From DASWJZ01 sp963792885 (lineage in GTDB: Bacteria; Pseudomonadota; Alphaproteobacteria; Rhizobiales; Afifellaceae): a stretch of DNA of 64,000 nucleotides. Below, one piece after another: positions 18,368 to 26,283 of this stretch. Under the pieces are notes generated by a model. It did no database searches. It saw only the letters and a program-made list of their open reading frames with translations, and had not been told where the DNA came from. Each line of letters starts with the position of its first letter. The first letter of the stretch is position 1. The translations under genes and the position numbers were made by a program. The stretch is taken from the NCBI GenBank assembly GCA_963792885.1, contig CAWBXX010000001.1, positions 620,001-684,000 of the forward strand, given 5' to 3'.

Positions 18368-18880
18368 CTACCTGACGCCCCACGCCTCAAGCAGCGGACC
18401 TTCCGGGCCTGACACCGGGTCGCCGCGCGGAAGACCAAGTGCGGCGATCAGACGCTGCGCCTCTCTAAGCGGATATTCGCCCGGCTGCGTGATCCGGCCA
18501 CTCTGGCCGGGCGGATAGCCGCCGACCACGGTGAACCCGCCGCGCTTCTCCGAAAGCCGCTTGTGGCCGACGCCCCCGGGAATCGCGACCACGTCGCCGG
18601 AGCGGAACGTGACCTTGATGCCGGCGTCGCCGCCGAAGCCGATCTCAGCCTCGCCTGCCACGCAGCCGAGCACCTCGTGGCCCGTGACGTGGAAGTGCCA
18701 GTAGTCGAAGACGCCGTCGACCCAGTTCCCGACCCAGTCGTTCTCGCGAAAGAGCGCCTGACACGCACTCGGCGTCCGAAGCGCCGGCCGAAGCCCTTGC
18801 GAATACAGAAGAAGCGGCAGGGAATTGTTCGGGATCTCGCCGTCAGGCTCGAACGTGAAGGACTGAACCGTTTCCGACAC
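18368..18880 (-). CDS. Cupin-domain protein (YjlB-like)
   Basis: A 170-residue single-domain cupin. The metal-site region is W-H-F-H-V-T-G-H-E-V-L-G, followed by G-D-V-V-A-I-P-G-G-V-G-H-K-R, which gives the two cupin motifs with the expected histidines. The N-terminal half (N-N-S-L-P-L-L-L-Y, then W-V-G-N-W-V-D-G-V) matches the YjlB-like group. Enzyme activity is unknown for this group. It is divergent from the SDR gene at 19007 and separate from the ClC gene by about 160 bp. Confidence 0.82.
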   Translation of the reverse strand: MSETVQSFTFEPDGEIPNNSLPLLLYSQGLRPALRTPSACQALFRENDWVGNWVDGVFDYWHFHVTGHEVLGCVAGEAEIGFGGDAGIKVTFRSGDVVAIPGGVGHKRLSEKRGGFTVVGGYPPGQSGRITQPGEYPLREAQRLIAALGLPRGDPVSGPEGPLLEAWGVR

Positions 18881-19006
18881 TTCTCCTCTTCCTTTCCCGG
18901 GTCGTTGTTTCCAAGCCTAACGCGAAAGGCAGCCCTGCGCTCCCTCGCCTTGTGCCCCGTGCTCGCAGATGGCACGGGACACAGCTTCAAGAAAACGGGA
19001 GGAGGC

Positions 19007-19753
19007 ATGAGCGGAATCGCAATCGTAACCGGCGGCAGCCGCGGCATCGGCGCCGCCGTCTGCAAGCTTCTCGGCGCACAGGGCTATTCGGTCGTGGTGA
19101 ACTATGCGCGCGACGCGAAGGCCGCCGACGCGGTCGTCGCTGACGTCGAGAAGGCGGGCGGAAAGGCGATCGCGGTTCAGGGAGACGTCGCGAACGAAGC
19201 CGACGTGCTGAAGCTCTTCCGCGCCTCAGACGAGGCGTTCGGGCCGCTCACCGCGCTCGTCAACAACGCCGGCGTGATCAACCGGCAATGCCGGATTGCC
19301 GACGTGACGGCGGAAGGCGTTTCGCGGGTGCTCGCGGTCAACGTGCTCGGCTCGATCCTCTGCGCCCGTGAGGCGGTCCGGCGGATGTCTACCGCGAAGG
19401 GCGGCAAGGGCGGCGCCATCGTGAACATCTCATCCGTCGCCGCGCGGCTCGGCGCGCCAAACGAATATGTCGACTACGCGGCTTCGAAGGGCGCCATCGA
19501 TACCCTCACCGTGGGGTTGGCGCGCGAGGTGGCGGCCGAGGGCATTCGGGTGAACGCCGTCAGCCCGGGGCTCATCGACACGGAAATCCACGCGAGCGGC
19601 GGCGATCCCGGACGGCCGGAGCGCCTCAGGACGATGATCCCGATGCAGCGCGTCGGGACCGCGAAGGAGGTGGCGGAAGCGATCGTCTGGCTCCTCTCCG
19701 ACGCCGCCGCCTATGTCACCGGCGCGAATATCGAGGTGACGGGCGGGCGCTGA
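19007..19753 (+). CDS. SDR-family oxidoreductase
   Basis: A 248-residue classical short-chain dehydrogenase. It has the cofactor motif T-G-G-S-R-G-I-G at residues 8-15, N-N-A-G, catalytic serine in I-V-N-I-S-S-V, and the Y-A-A-S-K active site. The pattern G-G-S-R-G-I-G together with N-Y-A-R suggests NADP preference, close to FabG-like or glucose-1-dehydrogenase-like SDRs. The substrate is not predictable. The start has a perfect ribosome site (GGGAGGAGG) five bases upstream. A 146-bp palindromic repeat follows the stop. Confidence 0.92.
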   Translation: MSGIAIVTGGSRGIGAAVCKLLGAQGYSVVVNYARDAKAADAVVADVEKAGGKAIAVQGDVANEADVLKLFRASDEAFGPLTALVNNAGVINRQCRIADVTAEGVSRVLAVNVLGSILCAREAVRRMSTAKGGKGGAIVNISSVAARLGAPNEYVDYAASKGAIDTLTVGLAREVAAEGIRVNAVSPGLIDTEIHASGGDPGRPERLRTMIPMQRVGTAKEVAEAIVWLLSDAAAYVTGANIEVTGGR

Positions 19754-19774
19754 GGATCGACCAGCCCATCTCAG

Positions 19775-19920
19775 TTTGTCATCCCGGAAGCGGCGCGAAG
19801 CGACGCTGTCCGGGACCTATGGACACCCGGCTATGTCATTGTCCGAAGCGGCCACCGGGCAGCCCGTTAGAGTTCATGGGTCCCGGTCTTGCCGCTGACG
19901 CGGCAAACCGGGATGACAAA
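19775..19920. repeat. 146-bp palindromic intergenic repeat, copy 1
   Basis: The unit starts TTTGTCATCCCGG and ends CCGGGATGACAAA, an exact 13-bp terminal inverted repeat. Inside it has CTGTCCGGGACC, a variable middle, and TCATGGGTCCCGG. It sits between the SDR and uvrD genes. A second copy at 23378-23519 shares the ends and inner motifs but differs in the middle. No protein is encoded. Confidence 0.85.
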
Positions 19921-20056
19921 ATGCGAGGTCAGGCAAAAAACGGCGACGGCGATTCCCCCTCCAAGCCCCATATGAAGTCTGCGGCCGTACCTCGCCTCCG
20001 CCGCTCCGTTGCCCTATTGTTCTTGGAAGCTTCCGAATCGCGCGCCATCGAACGAG

Positions 20057-22432
20057 ATGACGGAAATCGCCCGCCGGCACGACACCGCCGACCTCCCTGC
20101 CCCGCGCCCGGGCGGCATCGCCGCGCGCGCGCTCGCCGGCAGCGCCAAGCCGTGGCTGGAAAAGCTCAATCCCGAGCAGCTTCAGGCGGTCGAGCACACC
20201 GACGGGCCGCTCCTGGTGCTCGCCGGGGCCGGCACCGGCAAGACGCGGGTGCTGACGTCGCGGATCGCCAACATCCTAGCCTCCGGCCGCGCCTTCCCTT
20301 CGCAAATCCTCGCCGTCACCTTCACCAACAAGGCGGCGCGCGAGATGAAGATGCGCGTCGCAAAGCTGATCGGCGAGGGCCGCGCCGAGGGCATGCCCTG
20401 GCTCGGCACGTTCCATTCGATCGGCGTCAAGATCCTGCGCCGCCACGCGGAGATGGTGGGACTTCGGACCGACTTCACCATCCTCGACACCGACGACCAG
20501 ATCCGGCTCCTGAAGCAGCTCATCACCGCCAACAACATCGACGAGAAGCGCTGGCCGGCGCGCCAGCTCGCCTCGGCGATCGACGGCTGGAAGAACCGCG
20601 GCCTGACACCAGACAAGGTTCCCGACGGTGAGGCTTACGCTTACGCGAACGGCAAAGGGCGCGAGCTCTACGCCGAATATCAGCAGCGGCTGAAGACGCT
20701 GAACGCCGCCGATTTCGGCGACCTGCTCCTGGAATGCCTTCGCCTCTTCCGCGAGCACGCCGACGTGCTCGCCGACTTCCAGAAGCGCTTCCGCTACATG
20801 CTGGTCGACGAATATCAGGACACCAACGTCGCGCAGTATCTGTGGCTGCGGCTCCTTGCGCAGGGGAACAAGAACATCTGCTGCGTCGGCGACGACGACC
20901 AGTCGATCTACGGCTGGCGCGGCGCGGAGGTCGACAACATCCTGCGCTTCGAGCGCGATTTTCCCGGCGCGACGGTCATCCGGCTTGAGCGCAACTACCG
21001 CTCGACCGGCCATATCCTCGCCGCCGCCTCCGGCCTGATCGCCCACAACGAAGGCCGGCTCGGCAAGACGCTCTTCACCGACACGGCGGAGATGGGGGCG
21101 CGGGTCTTCGTCACCTCCGGCTGGGATTCCTCGGAGGAGGCGCGCGCCGTCGGCGAGGACATCGAGCAGCTGCAGCGGCAGGGCGTCTCACTCAACGACA
21201 TGGCGATCCTGGTGCGCGCCTCCTATCAGATGCGCGAGTTCGAAGACCGCTTCATCACGCTCGGGCTGAACTATCGCGTCATCGGCGGCCCGCGCTTCTA
21301 CGAGCGCATGGAGATCCGCGACGCCCTCGCCTATCTCCGCGCCACGGCCAATCCGGCCGACGACCTCGCCTTCGAGCGCATCGTCAACACGCCGAAGCGC
21401 GGACTCGGCGCTTCGACCATCCAGTTCATCCATAGCCACGCGCGCGCGCGCAACGTTCCGCTGATGGCGGCGGCGGGCGAGCTGGTGCTGACGGAGGAGA
21501 TCAAGGCGAAGCAGCGGCAGGCGCTCTCCGACCTTCTCAAGAACTTCGCGCGCTGGACGAGCCTTATCGAAACCATGCGCCACATCGACCTCGCCGAGAT
21601 GATCCTCGAGGAGTCCGGCTACACGGAGATGTGGCAGATGGACCGCTCGGCGGAGGCGCCGGGGCGGCTCGAAAACCTCAAAGAGCTCGTCAACAACATG
21701 GGGGAATACGATTCCCTCCCGGCCTTCCTCGAGCATGTCGCGCTGGTCATGGATGCGGAGCGCGGCGAGACCGACGAGGCCGTCTCCATCATGACGCTGC
21801 ACTCGGCGAAGGGGCTGGAGTTCGACATCGTCTACCTTCCCGGCTGGGAGGAAGGGCTCTTCCCCTCGCAGCGCACGATCGACGAGAACGGCAAGGCCGG
21901 CTTGGAAGAGGAGCGGCGGCTCGCCTATGTCGGCCTGACGCGGGCGCGCAAACAGGCGAAGATCTGGTTCGTCGCCAACCGGCGCACGCACGGGCTCTGG
22001 CAGTCGACGGTTCCATCGCGCTTCCTCGACGACCTGCCGGAGGCGCATGTCGAGGTGTCGGAGCCGGCAAGCTACGGCGGCTACGGTGCCGGAGGGATGG
22101 GCGGCTACGGAGCGATGGGGGGCGTCTCGCGCTTCGACAACATGGAGCCCTTCAACTCCGCCTATCGCACGCCCGGCTGGCAGCGGGCGCAGACGAACAA
22201 GGGCAAGGCCGACCCGCGCAAGCGCGTGGAGCGCGAGCCGGTGACGATCGAAGGCGAGCTCGTCGCGCGCAGCGTCATCGGCGGCACCGCGCGCTTCTCG
22301 ACCGGCGACCGCGTGTTCCACCAGAAATTCGGGCCGGGCACCGTCGCCGCGGTCGACGGCAACAAGCTCACGGTCGATTTCGACAAGGCCGGCCAGAAGC
22401 GGGTGGTGGACAGCTTCGTCGAGGCGGCATAG
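20057..22432 (+). CDS. uvrD: UvrD/PcrA-type superfamily 1 DNA helicase
   Basis: A 3'-5' DNA helicase of nucleotide excision and mismatch repair. From ATG 20057 the protein has 791 residues. Motifs in order: Walker A A-G-A-G-T-G-K-T at 56-63, T-F-T-N-K-A-A-R-E-M, G-T-F-H-S-I, Walker B V-D-E-Y-Q-D-T-N, D-D-Q-S-I-Y-G-W-R-G-A, N-Y-R-S, T-L-H-S-A-K-G-L-E-F and V-G-L-T-R-A-R. The C-terminus has a glycine- and tyrosine-rich linker then the basic beta-barrel tail (D-R-V-F-H-Q-K-F-G-P-G-T-V) that binds RNA polymerase in PcrA/UvrD. The start 48 bp downstream of another in-frame codon gives the better N-terminus. Confidence 0.95.
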   Translation: MTEIARRHDTADLPAPRPGGIAARALAGSAKPWLEKLNPEQLQAVEHTDGPLLVLAGAGTGKTRVLTSRIANILASGRAFPSQILAVTFTNKAAREMKMRVAKLIGEGRAEGMPWLGTFHSIGVKILRRHAEMVGLRTDFTILDTDDQIRLLKQLITANNIDEKRWPARQLASAIDGWKNRGLTPDKVPDGEAYAYANGKGRELYAEYQQRLKTLNAADFGDLLLECLRLFREHADVLADFQKRFRYMLVDEYQDTNVAQYLWLRLLAQGNKNICCVGDDDQSIYGWRGAEVDNILRFERDFPGATVIRLERNYRSTGHILAAASGLIAHNEGRLGKTLFTDTAEMGARVFVTSGWDSSEEARAVGEDIEQLQRQGVSLNDMAILVRASYQMREFEDRFITLGLNYRVIGGPRFYERMEIRDALAYLRATANPADDLAFERIVNTPKRGLGASTIQFIHSHARARNVPLMAAAGELVLTEEIKAKQRQALSDLLKNFARWTSLIETMRHIDLAEMILEESGYTEMWQMDRSAEAPGRLENLKELVNNMGEYDSLPAFLEHVALVMDAERGETDEAVSIMTLHSAKGLEFDIVYLPGWEEGLFPSQRTIDENGKAGLEEERRLAYVGLTRARKQAKIWFVANRRTHGLWQSTVPSRFLDDLPEAHVEVSEPASYGGYGAGGMGGYGAMGGVSRFDNMEPFNSAYRTPGWQRAQTNKGKADPRKRVEREPVTIEGELVARSVIGGTARFSTGDRVFHQKFGPGTVAAVDGNKLTVDFDKAGQKRVVDSFVEAA

Positions 22433-22482
22433 GCGTCCCGAGGCGCTTGAAGAATATCCCGCAAGCGGCTTAGTGCGGCCCG

Positions 22483-23355
22483 ATGACGCTGAAGGCCACG
22501 CTCACCGCCGCTTTTCCCGAAGCGCGGCGCATCTCGAATTTCCTGGAACGCGACTACGGCGATGACGGCGTCGCCGTCTCGCTCGACGAGCGCGCGGACG
22601 GCTCGTGGTCCGTCGATGCGTATTTCGAAGCGGGCGAGGCGGAGGAGATCGCGGAGCGGCTGCGCGATTGGCTTGGCGCCGACGCTTTCGGCGTGCCGCT
22701 CAAAGTCGAGGCGCTGCCGGAGACGGACTGGGTGAGCGCCGGGCTTAAGGCGCTGAGGCCGATCGCGGCCGGCCGCTTCCTGCTCCACGGCAGCCACGAC
22801 CGCTGGCGTGTCCCGGCTGCGGCGATGCGCATCGAGATCGACGCCGGCCGCGCCTTCGGAACCGGCCACCACCCGACCACGACGGGGACGCTCTTCACGC
22901 TCGACCGGCTGATGCGGCGCTGGGATTTTCGACGCCCGCTCGACATCGGCACCGGCACCGGCGTTCTCGCGATCGCGATGGCGAAGGCGCTCCGGCGCCT
23001 CGTGATTGCCACCGACATCGATCCCGTGGCGATCGAGGTGGCGCGGGAGAACGCACGGCGGAACGGGGTCTCCGGGCTCGTGCGTCTCGCGGCCGCGGCG
23101 GGCGTCGAGGCGCGCATCATCCGCGAGGGCGCGCCGTTCGACCTCGTCGCCGCCAACATCCTGGCGGAGCCGCTCTGCGCGCTTGCGCCGCGCCTCGTAC
23201 CGCTCATCGCGCGCGGCGGAATGCTGGTGCTCTCCGGCCTCCTGCCGCATCAGCGGGAGCGCGTCGCCGCCACCTATCGGGCGCAGGGCGTGCGGCTCGC
23301 GGCGGCGCGGATCTTCGACGGCTGGTCGGTGCTGGTGCTGGAAAAGCCGGCCTGA
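22483..23355 (+). CDS. prmA: Ribosomal protein L11 methyltransferase PrmA
   Basis: Methylates lysines and the N-terminus of ribosomal protein L11. The 290-residue protein has the N-terminal L11-recognition domain (1-115), then the SAM domain with A-F-G-T-G-H-H-P-T-T, motif I D-I-G-T-G-T-G-V-L-A-I-A, T-D-I-D-P-V-A, and V-A-A-N-I-L-A-E-P-L, all diagnostic for PrmA. It lies 50 bp downstream of uvrD on the same strand and is followed by a palindromic repeat. Confidence 0.95.
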   Translation: MTLKATLTAAFPEARRISNFLERDYGDDGVAVSLDERADGSWSVDAYFEAGEAEEIAERLRDWLGADAFGVPLKVEALPETDWVSAGLKALRPIAAGRFLLHGSHDRWRVPAAAMRIEIDAGRAFGTGHHPTTTGTLFTLDRLMRRWDFRRPLDIGTGTGVLAIAMAKALRRLVIATDIDPVAIEVARENARRNGVSGLVRLAAAAGVEARIIREGAPFDLVAANILAEPLCALAPRLVPLIARGGMLVLSGLLPHQRERVAATYRAQGVRLAAARIFDGWSVLVLEKPA

Positions 23356-23377
23356 GTTCACGCGCTCTACCCCGGCC

Positions 23378-23519
23378 TTTGTCATCCCGGAAACGCCGCG
23401 TCCGCGGCGCTGTCCGGGACCCATGAACGCAGGAAACACGAGATCGGCGGCAGCCTTCTCTCGACACTCCGATGCTCATGGGTCCCGGTCTCGGCCTGCG
23501 GCCGAACCGGGATGACAAA
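23378..23519. repeat. 142-bp palindromic intergenic repeat, copy 2
   Basis: Same terminal inverted repeat as copy 1 (TTTGTCATCCCGG at the left, CCGGGATGACAAA at the right), with GCTGTCCGGGACCCATG on the left and CTCATGGGTCCCGGTCTCGG on the right. It lies between prmA and the aminopeptidase P gene. The arms GGACCCATG and CATGGGTCC are complementary, so the whole unit can fold into one long imperfect hairpin. Confidence 0.85.
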
Positions 23520-23549
23520 CGGAGAGGAGAACGGCTATCAACGCCACCC

Positions 23550-25401
23550 ATGTTCCAAAGCTTCGCCGACACCGCCGATCCGACCAAGGGCGCCGCCCGC
23601 GCCGCCCTCCTCCGCGCCAAGCTGAAAGCCGCGGGGCTCGATGGCTTCATCGTGCCGCGCGCCGACGAGTATCAGGGCGAATACGTGCCGAAATCCTCCG
23701 AGCGCCTCGCCTGGCTGACCGGCTTCACCGGTTCGGCAGGCACCGCGGTCGTGCTTGCGGAGAAGGCGGCGATCTTCGTCGACGGCCGCTACACGCTGCA
23801 GGCTCGCGAGCAGGTCGACACGAAAGTGTTTGAGCCGGTCGCGGTCATGGACATGTCCGTCGCCGAATGGCTGAAGGCGAATGTCGGCCAGGGCGCGCGC
23901 ATCGGCTACGACCCGTGGCTGATGACACGCGCGCAGGTGCGCCAGATCGCCAGGGCCCTTGAAAGCATCGGCGCGGAACTCGTCGCGGTCGAGGAGAACC
24001 CGCTCGACGCGGCTTGGACCGACCGGCCGGAGCCGCCGATCGCCGCGGTCTCGGAGCAGCCGGAGGAGCTTGCCGGCCGAGTCGGTCGAAGACAAGGTCG
24101 CCGAGGCAAGCGGCATCGTGAAGGACAAGCGCGCCGATACGGCCATCCTGACCGACCCGGCCTCGATCGCCTGGCTCTTCAACATCCGCGGCAGCGACAT
24201 CGCGCACACGCCTTCGCCGCTCGCCTTCGCGGCAATCCCCGCCGAAGGACGGCCGGAGCTCTTTATCGACGGGCGCAAGCTGTCGAACGCCGTGCGCGAC
24301 CGGCTGGAGAATGTCGCAGACGTGCGCGAGGCGCGCGATTTCTCCGCGCGGCTGACGGAGCTCGGCGGCGAAAAGCGCAAGGTGCTCTACGATCCGCAGG
24401 GCTCGGCTGAGGCCGTGGCGCGGCTCATCGAAGCCGCAGGCGGCACGATCGTCGAAGGCCCCGACCCGGTGGCGCTGCCGAAGGCGAAGAAGAACGCGAC
24501 GGAGCTTCAGGGCGCGCGCTCCGCGCATATCCGCGACGGCGTCGCCATGGCGCGCTTCCTCCGCTTTGTCGAGACGAGCGCGCCTGGATCGCTGACGGAG
24601 ATCGACGCGGCGAGGAGGCTCGAGACGTTTCGCGCCGAGACCGCGGAGGAAGACGGCGTGCCGCTCGCCGACCTCTCCTTCGACGCGATCTCTTCGACCG
24701 GCCCGAACGGCGCCATCAACCACTATCGCGTCACCGAGCGCACCAACCGCAAGCTCGACGCGGGCGATCTCTACCTGATCGATTCCGGCGGTCAGTACCG
24801 AGACGGCACAACCGACGTGACCCGCACCGTCCCGGTCGGGGAGCCTTCGCGCGAGCGGCTCGATCTTTTCCGCGACCGCTTCACCCGCGTCTTGAAAGGC
24901 CACATTGCGATTGCGACCGCGCGCTTTCCAAAGGGGACGACCGGTGCGCAGCTCGATCCCTTAGCGCGGCAGGCGCTCTGCCAGGCGGGCCTCGACTTCG
25001 ACCACGGCACGGGCCACGGCGTTGGCTCCTATCTCTCCGTGCACGAAGGACCGCAGCGGATCGCCAAGACCGGCAATACGCCGCTCGAGCCCGGCATGAT
25101 CATCTCCAACGAGCCCGGCTACTACCGCGCCGGCGATTTCGGCATCCGTATCGAGAACCTCGTGGTCGTGCGCGAGCTCGAGCCGGTGCCGGGCGGCGAC
25201 CGGCCGATGCATTCCTTCGAGACGATCACGCTTGCGCCGATCGACCGGCGGCTGATCGAGCCGCTGCTGATGACAGCGGCAGAACTCGCCTGGCTCGACA
25301 CCTATCACGCGCGCGTCTTCGGCGCGCTCTCCGGCTGGCCGACGCTTTCGGCCGACGATCGCGCCTGGCTCGAAGCCGCCTGCCGGCCGATCGTTGGGTG
25401 A
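23550..25401 (+). CDS. pepP: Xaa-Pro aminopeptidase P (frame broken once)
   Basis: A metallopeptidase that removes N-terminal residues before proline. From ATG 23550 the first creatinase-like domain is in frame (F-I-V-P-R-A-D-E-Y-Q-G-E-Y-V, S-A-G-T-A-V-V). Near 24077-24081 the family sequence moves one frame over and resumes S-V-E-D-K-V-A-E-A-S. The catalytic M24 domain then has D-S-G-G-Q-Y-R-D-G-T-T-D, G-H-G-V-G-S-Y-L-S-V-H-E-G-P, N-E-P-G-Y-Y and R-I-E-N, with all five metal ligands visible. Removing one base gives about 616 residues, the usual three-domain aminopeptidase P length. A sequencing insertion is the simplest explanation. Confidence 0.88.
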
Positions 25402-25453
25402 CAGTGCCTATCGCGCGCGCTCGTTCCTCGTCCGTGGCTCAAAGCGCCATCGC

Positions 25454-25467
25454 TTGACCTGAATCAA
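25454..25467 (+). promoter_or_regulatory. FNR/FixK-like box upstream of the cytochrome gene
   Basis: TTGACCTGAATCAA fits the FNR/FixK consensus TTGAYNNNNRTCAA at every fixed position. Its centre is about 30 bp before a TAGAGT -10-like sequence at 25485-25490, compatible with a class II activator site. The box lies 97 bp before the cytochrome ATG. The match is direct; regulation by oxygen is inference. Confidence 0.6.
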
Positions 25468-25563
25468 GGACCTGCTTGAGCGCATAGAGTGCACTGCTGT
25501 GCAGATCCATCCAATGCGCGAGGGTCTGGCGGCACGCGAAACGGCCCTCGCAAGGAGGGCATC

Positions 25564-25971
25564 ATGAGAAGCTGCAACCTTGCATTCTCAGGCGTTATCG
25601 CCAGCAGTCTTTTGATCATCGGCCCAATCGCCATAATGCCGGTTTCTTCGGCACATGCGCAGCAACCTCAGCTGAGCTATTCGGAGGACATAGCTCCGAT
25701 CTTCAGAGGGTGGTGTGTCTCCTGCCATCAGCCGGGCGGCGAAGGTTACGAGGCAAGCGGGCTTAACCTGGAGACGTACCAGGGATTGATGAAAGGCACA
25801 AAATTCGGGCCGATGGTTATCGCCGGCAAACCCGACGAGAGCAATCTCATCGTGCTCCTGGCCGGGCGCGCGTCGCCTGAGCTCCAGATGCCGCGCAACC
25901 ATAAGCCGCTGCCTACCTGTCTTCGCCAGAATATCTGGAGATGGATCTTCCAGGGCGCGAAAGACAATTGA
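25564..25971 (+). CDS. Secreted mono-haem cytochrome c-type protein (PSCyt1-like)
   Basis: A 135-residue exported protein. A signal peptide covers residues 1-31 (hydrophobic A-S-S-L-L-I-I-G-P-I then S-A-H-A-Q). One haem site follows: C-V-S-C-H in F-R-G-W-C-V-S-C-H-Q-P-G-G, with the planctomycete-cytochrome-like pattern Y-x-x-D-I-x-P-I-F. A possible distal ligand is a methionine in the C-terminal L-Q-M-P. It has a strong AGGAGG ribosome site. No oxidase, dehydrogenase or maturation gene is adjacent, so its electron partner is unknown. It borders an accessory region, and its base composition looks less GC-rich than its neighbours. Confidence 0.8.
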   Translation: MRSCNLAFSGVIASSLLIIGPIAIMPVSSAHAQQPQLSYSEDIAPIFRGWCVSCHQPGGEGYEASGLNLETYQGLMKGTKFGPMVIAGKPDESNLIVLLAGRASPELQMPRNHKPLPTCLRQNIWRWIFQGAKDN

Positions 25972-26283
25972 CGGGGGCCACCGGCGGGGCTGCTTTGGAT
26001 ACGAATACTCCGGCGTCGACGAATGCCATGCCCGCAAGCCTAGCGGCGAACGCCATGTGCGGGGCGCAATTCTTAAATCAGTGTCCGTTCCTGGCGCTCA
26101 GCCGAAGCCCGAACTGACGCCGAGGATTTCTGCTCTTGGGCGATAAGCGGACGTCATGATCGCGCTCTCGGGAGCGCCTAATCCGACCCAAAGTTGACCT
26201 CCGGAGGCGCGGTGATGGTCCTTGCGTGGCCGGCCAAGACCCCGGTAGCGTCAGGGAGGCCAACATGACTTCGCTTATTCCAG
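25972..26283. other. Intergenic stretch without a convincing gene
   Basis: About 310 bp between the cytochrome and TIR genes. Short frames here have no recognisable product. It holds a small perfect hairpin (GCGCTC-TCGG-GAGCGC, 26162-26177) and near its end AGGGAGG followed by an ATG at 26265. That is a well-spaced ribosome site whose frame is one base off the TIR gene. No promoter pair could be picked with confidence. Confidence 0.5.
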
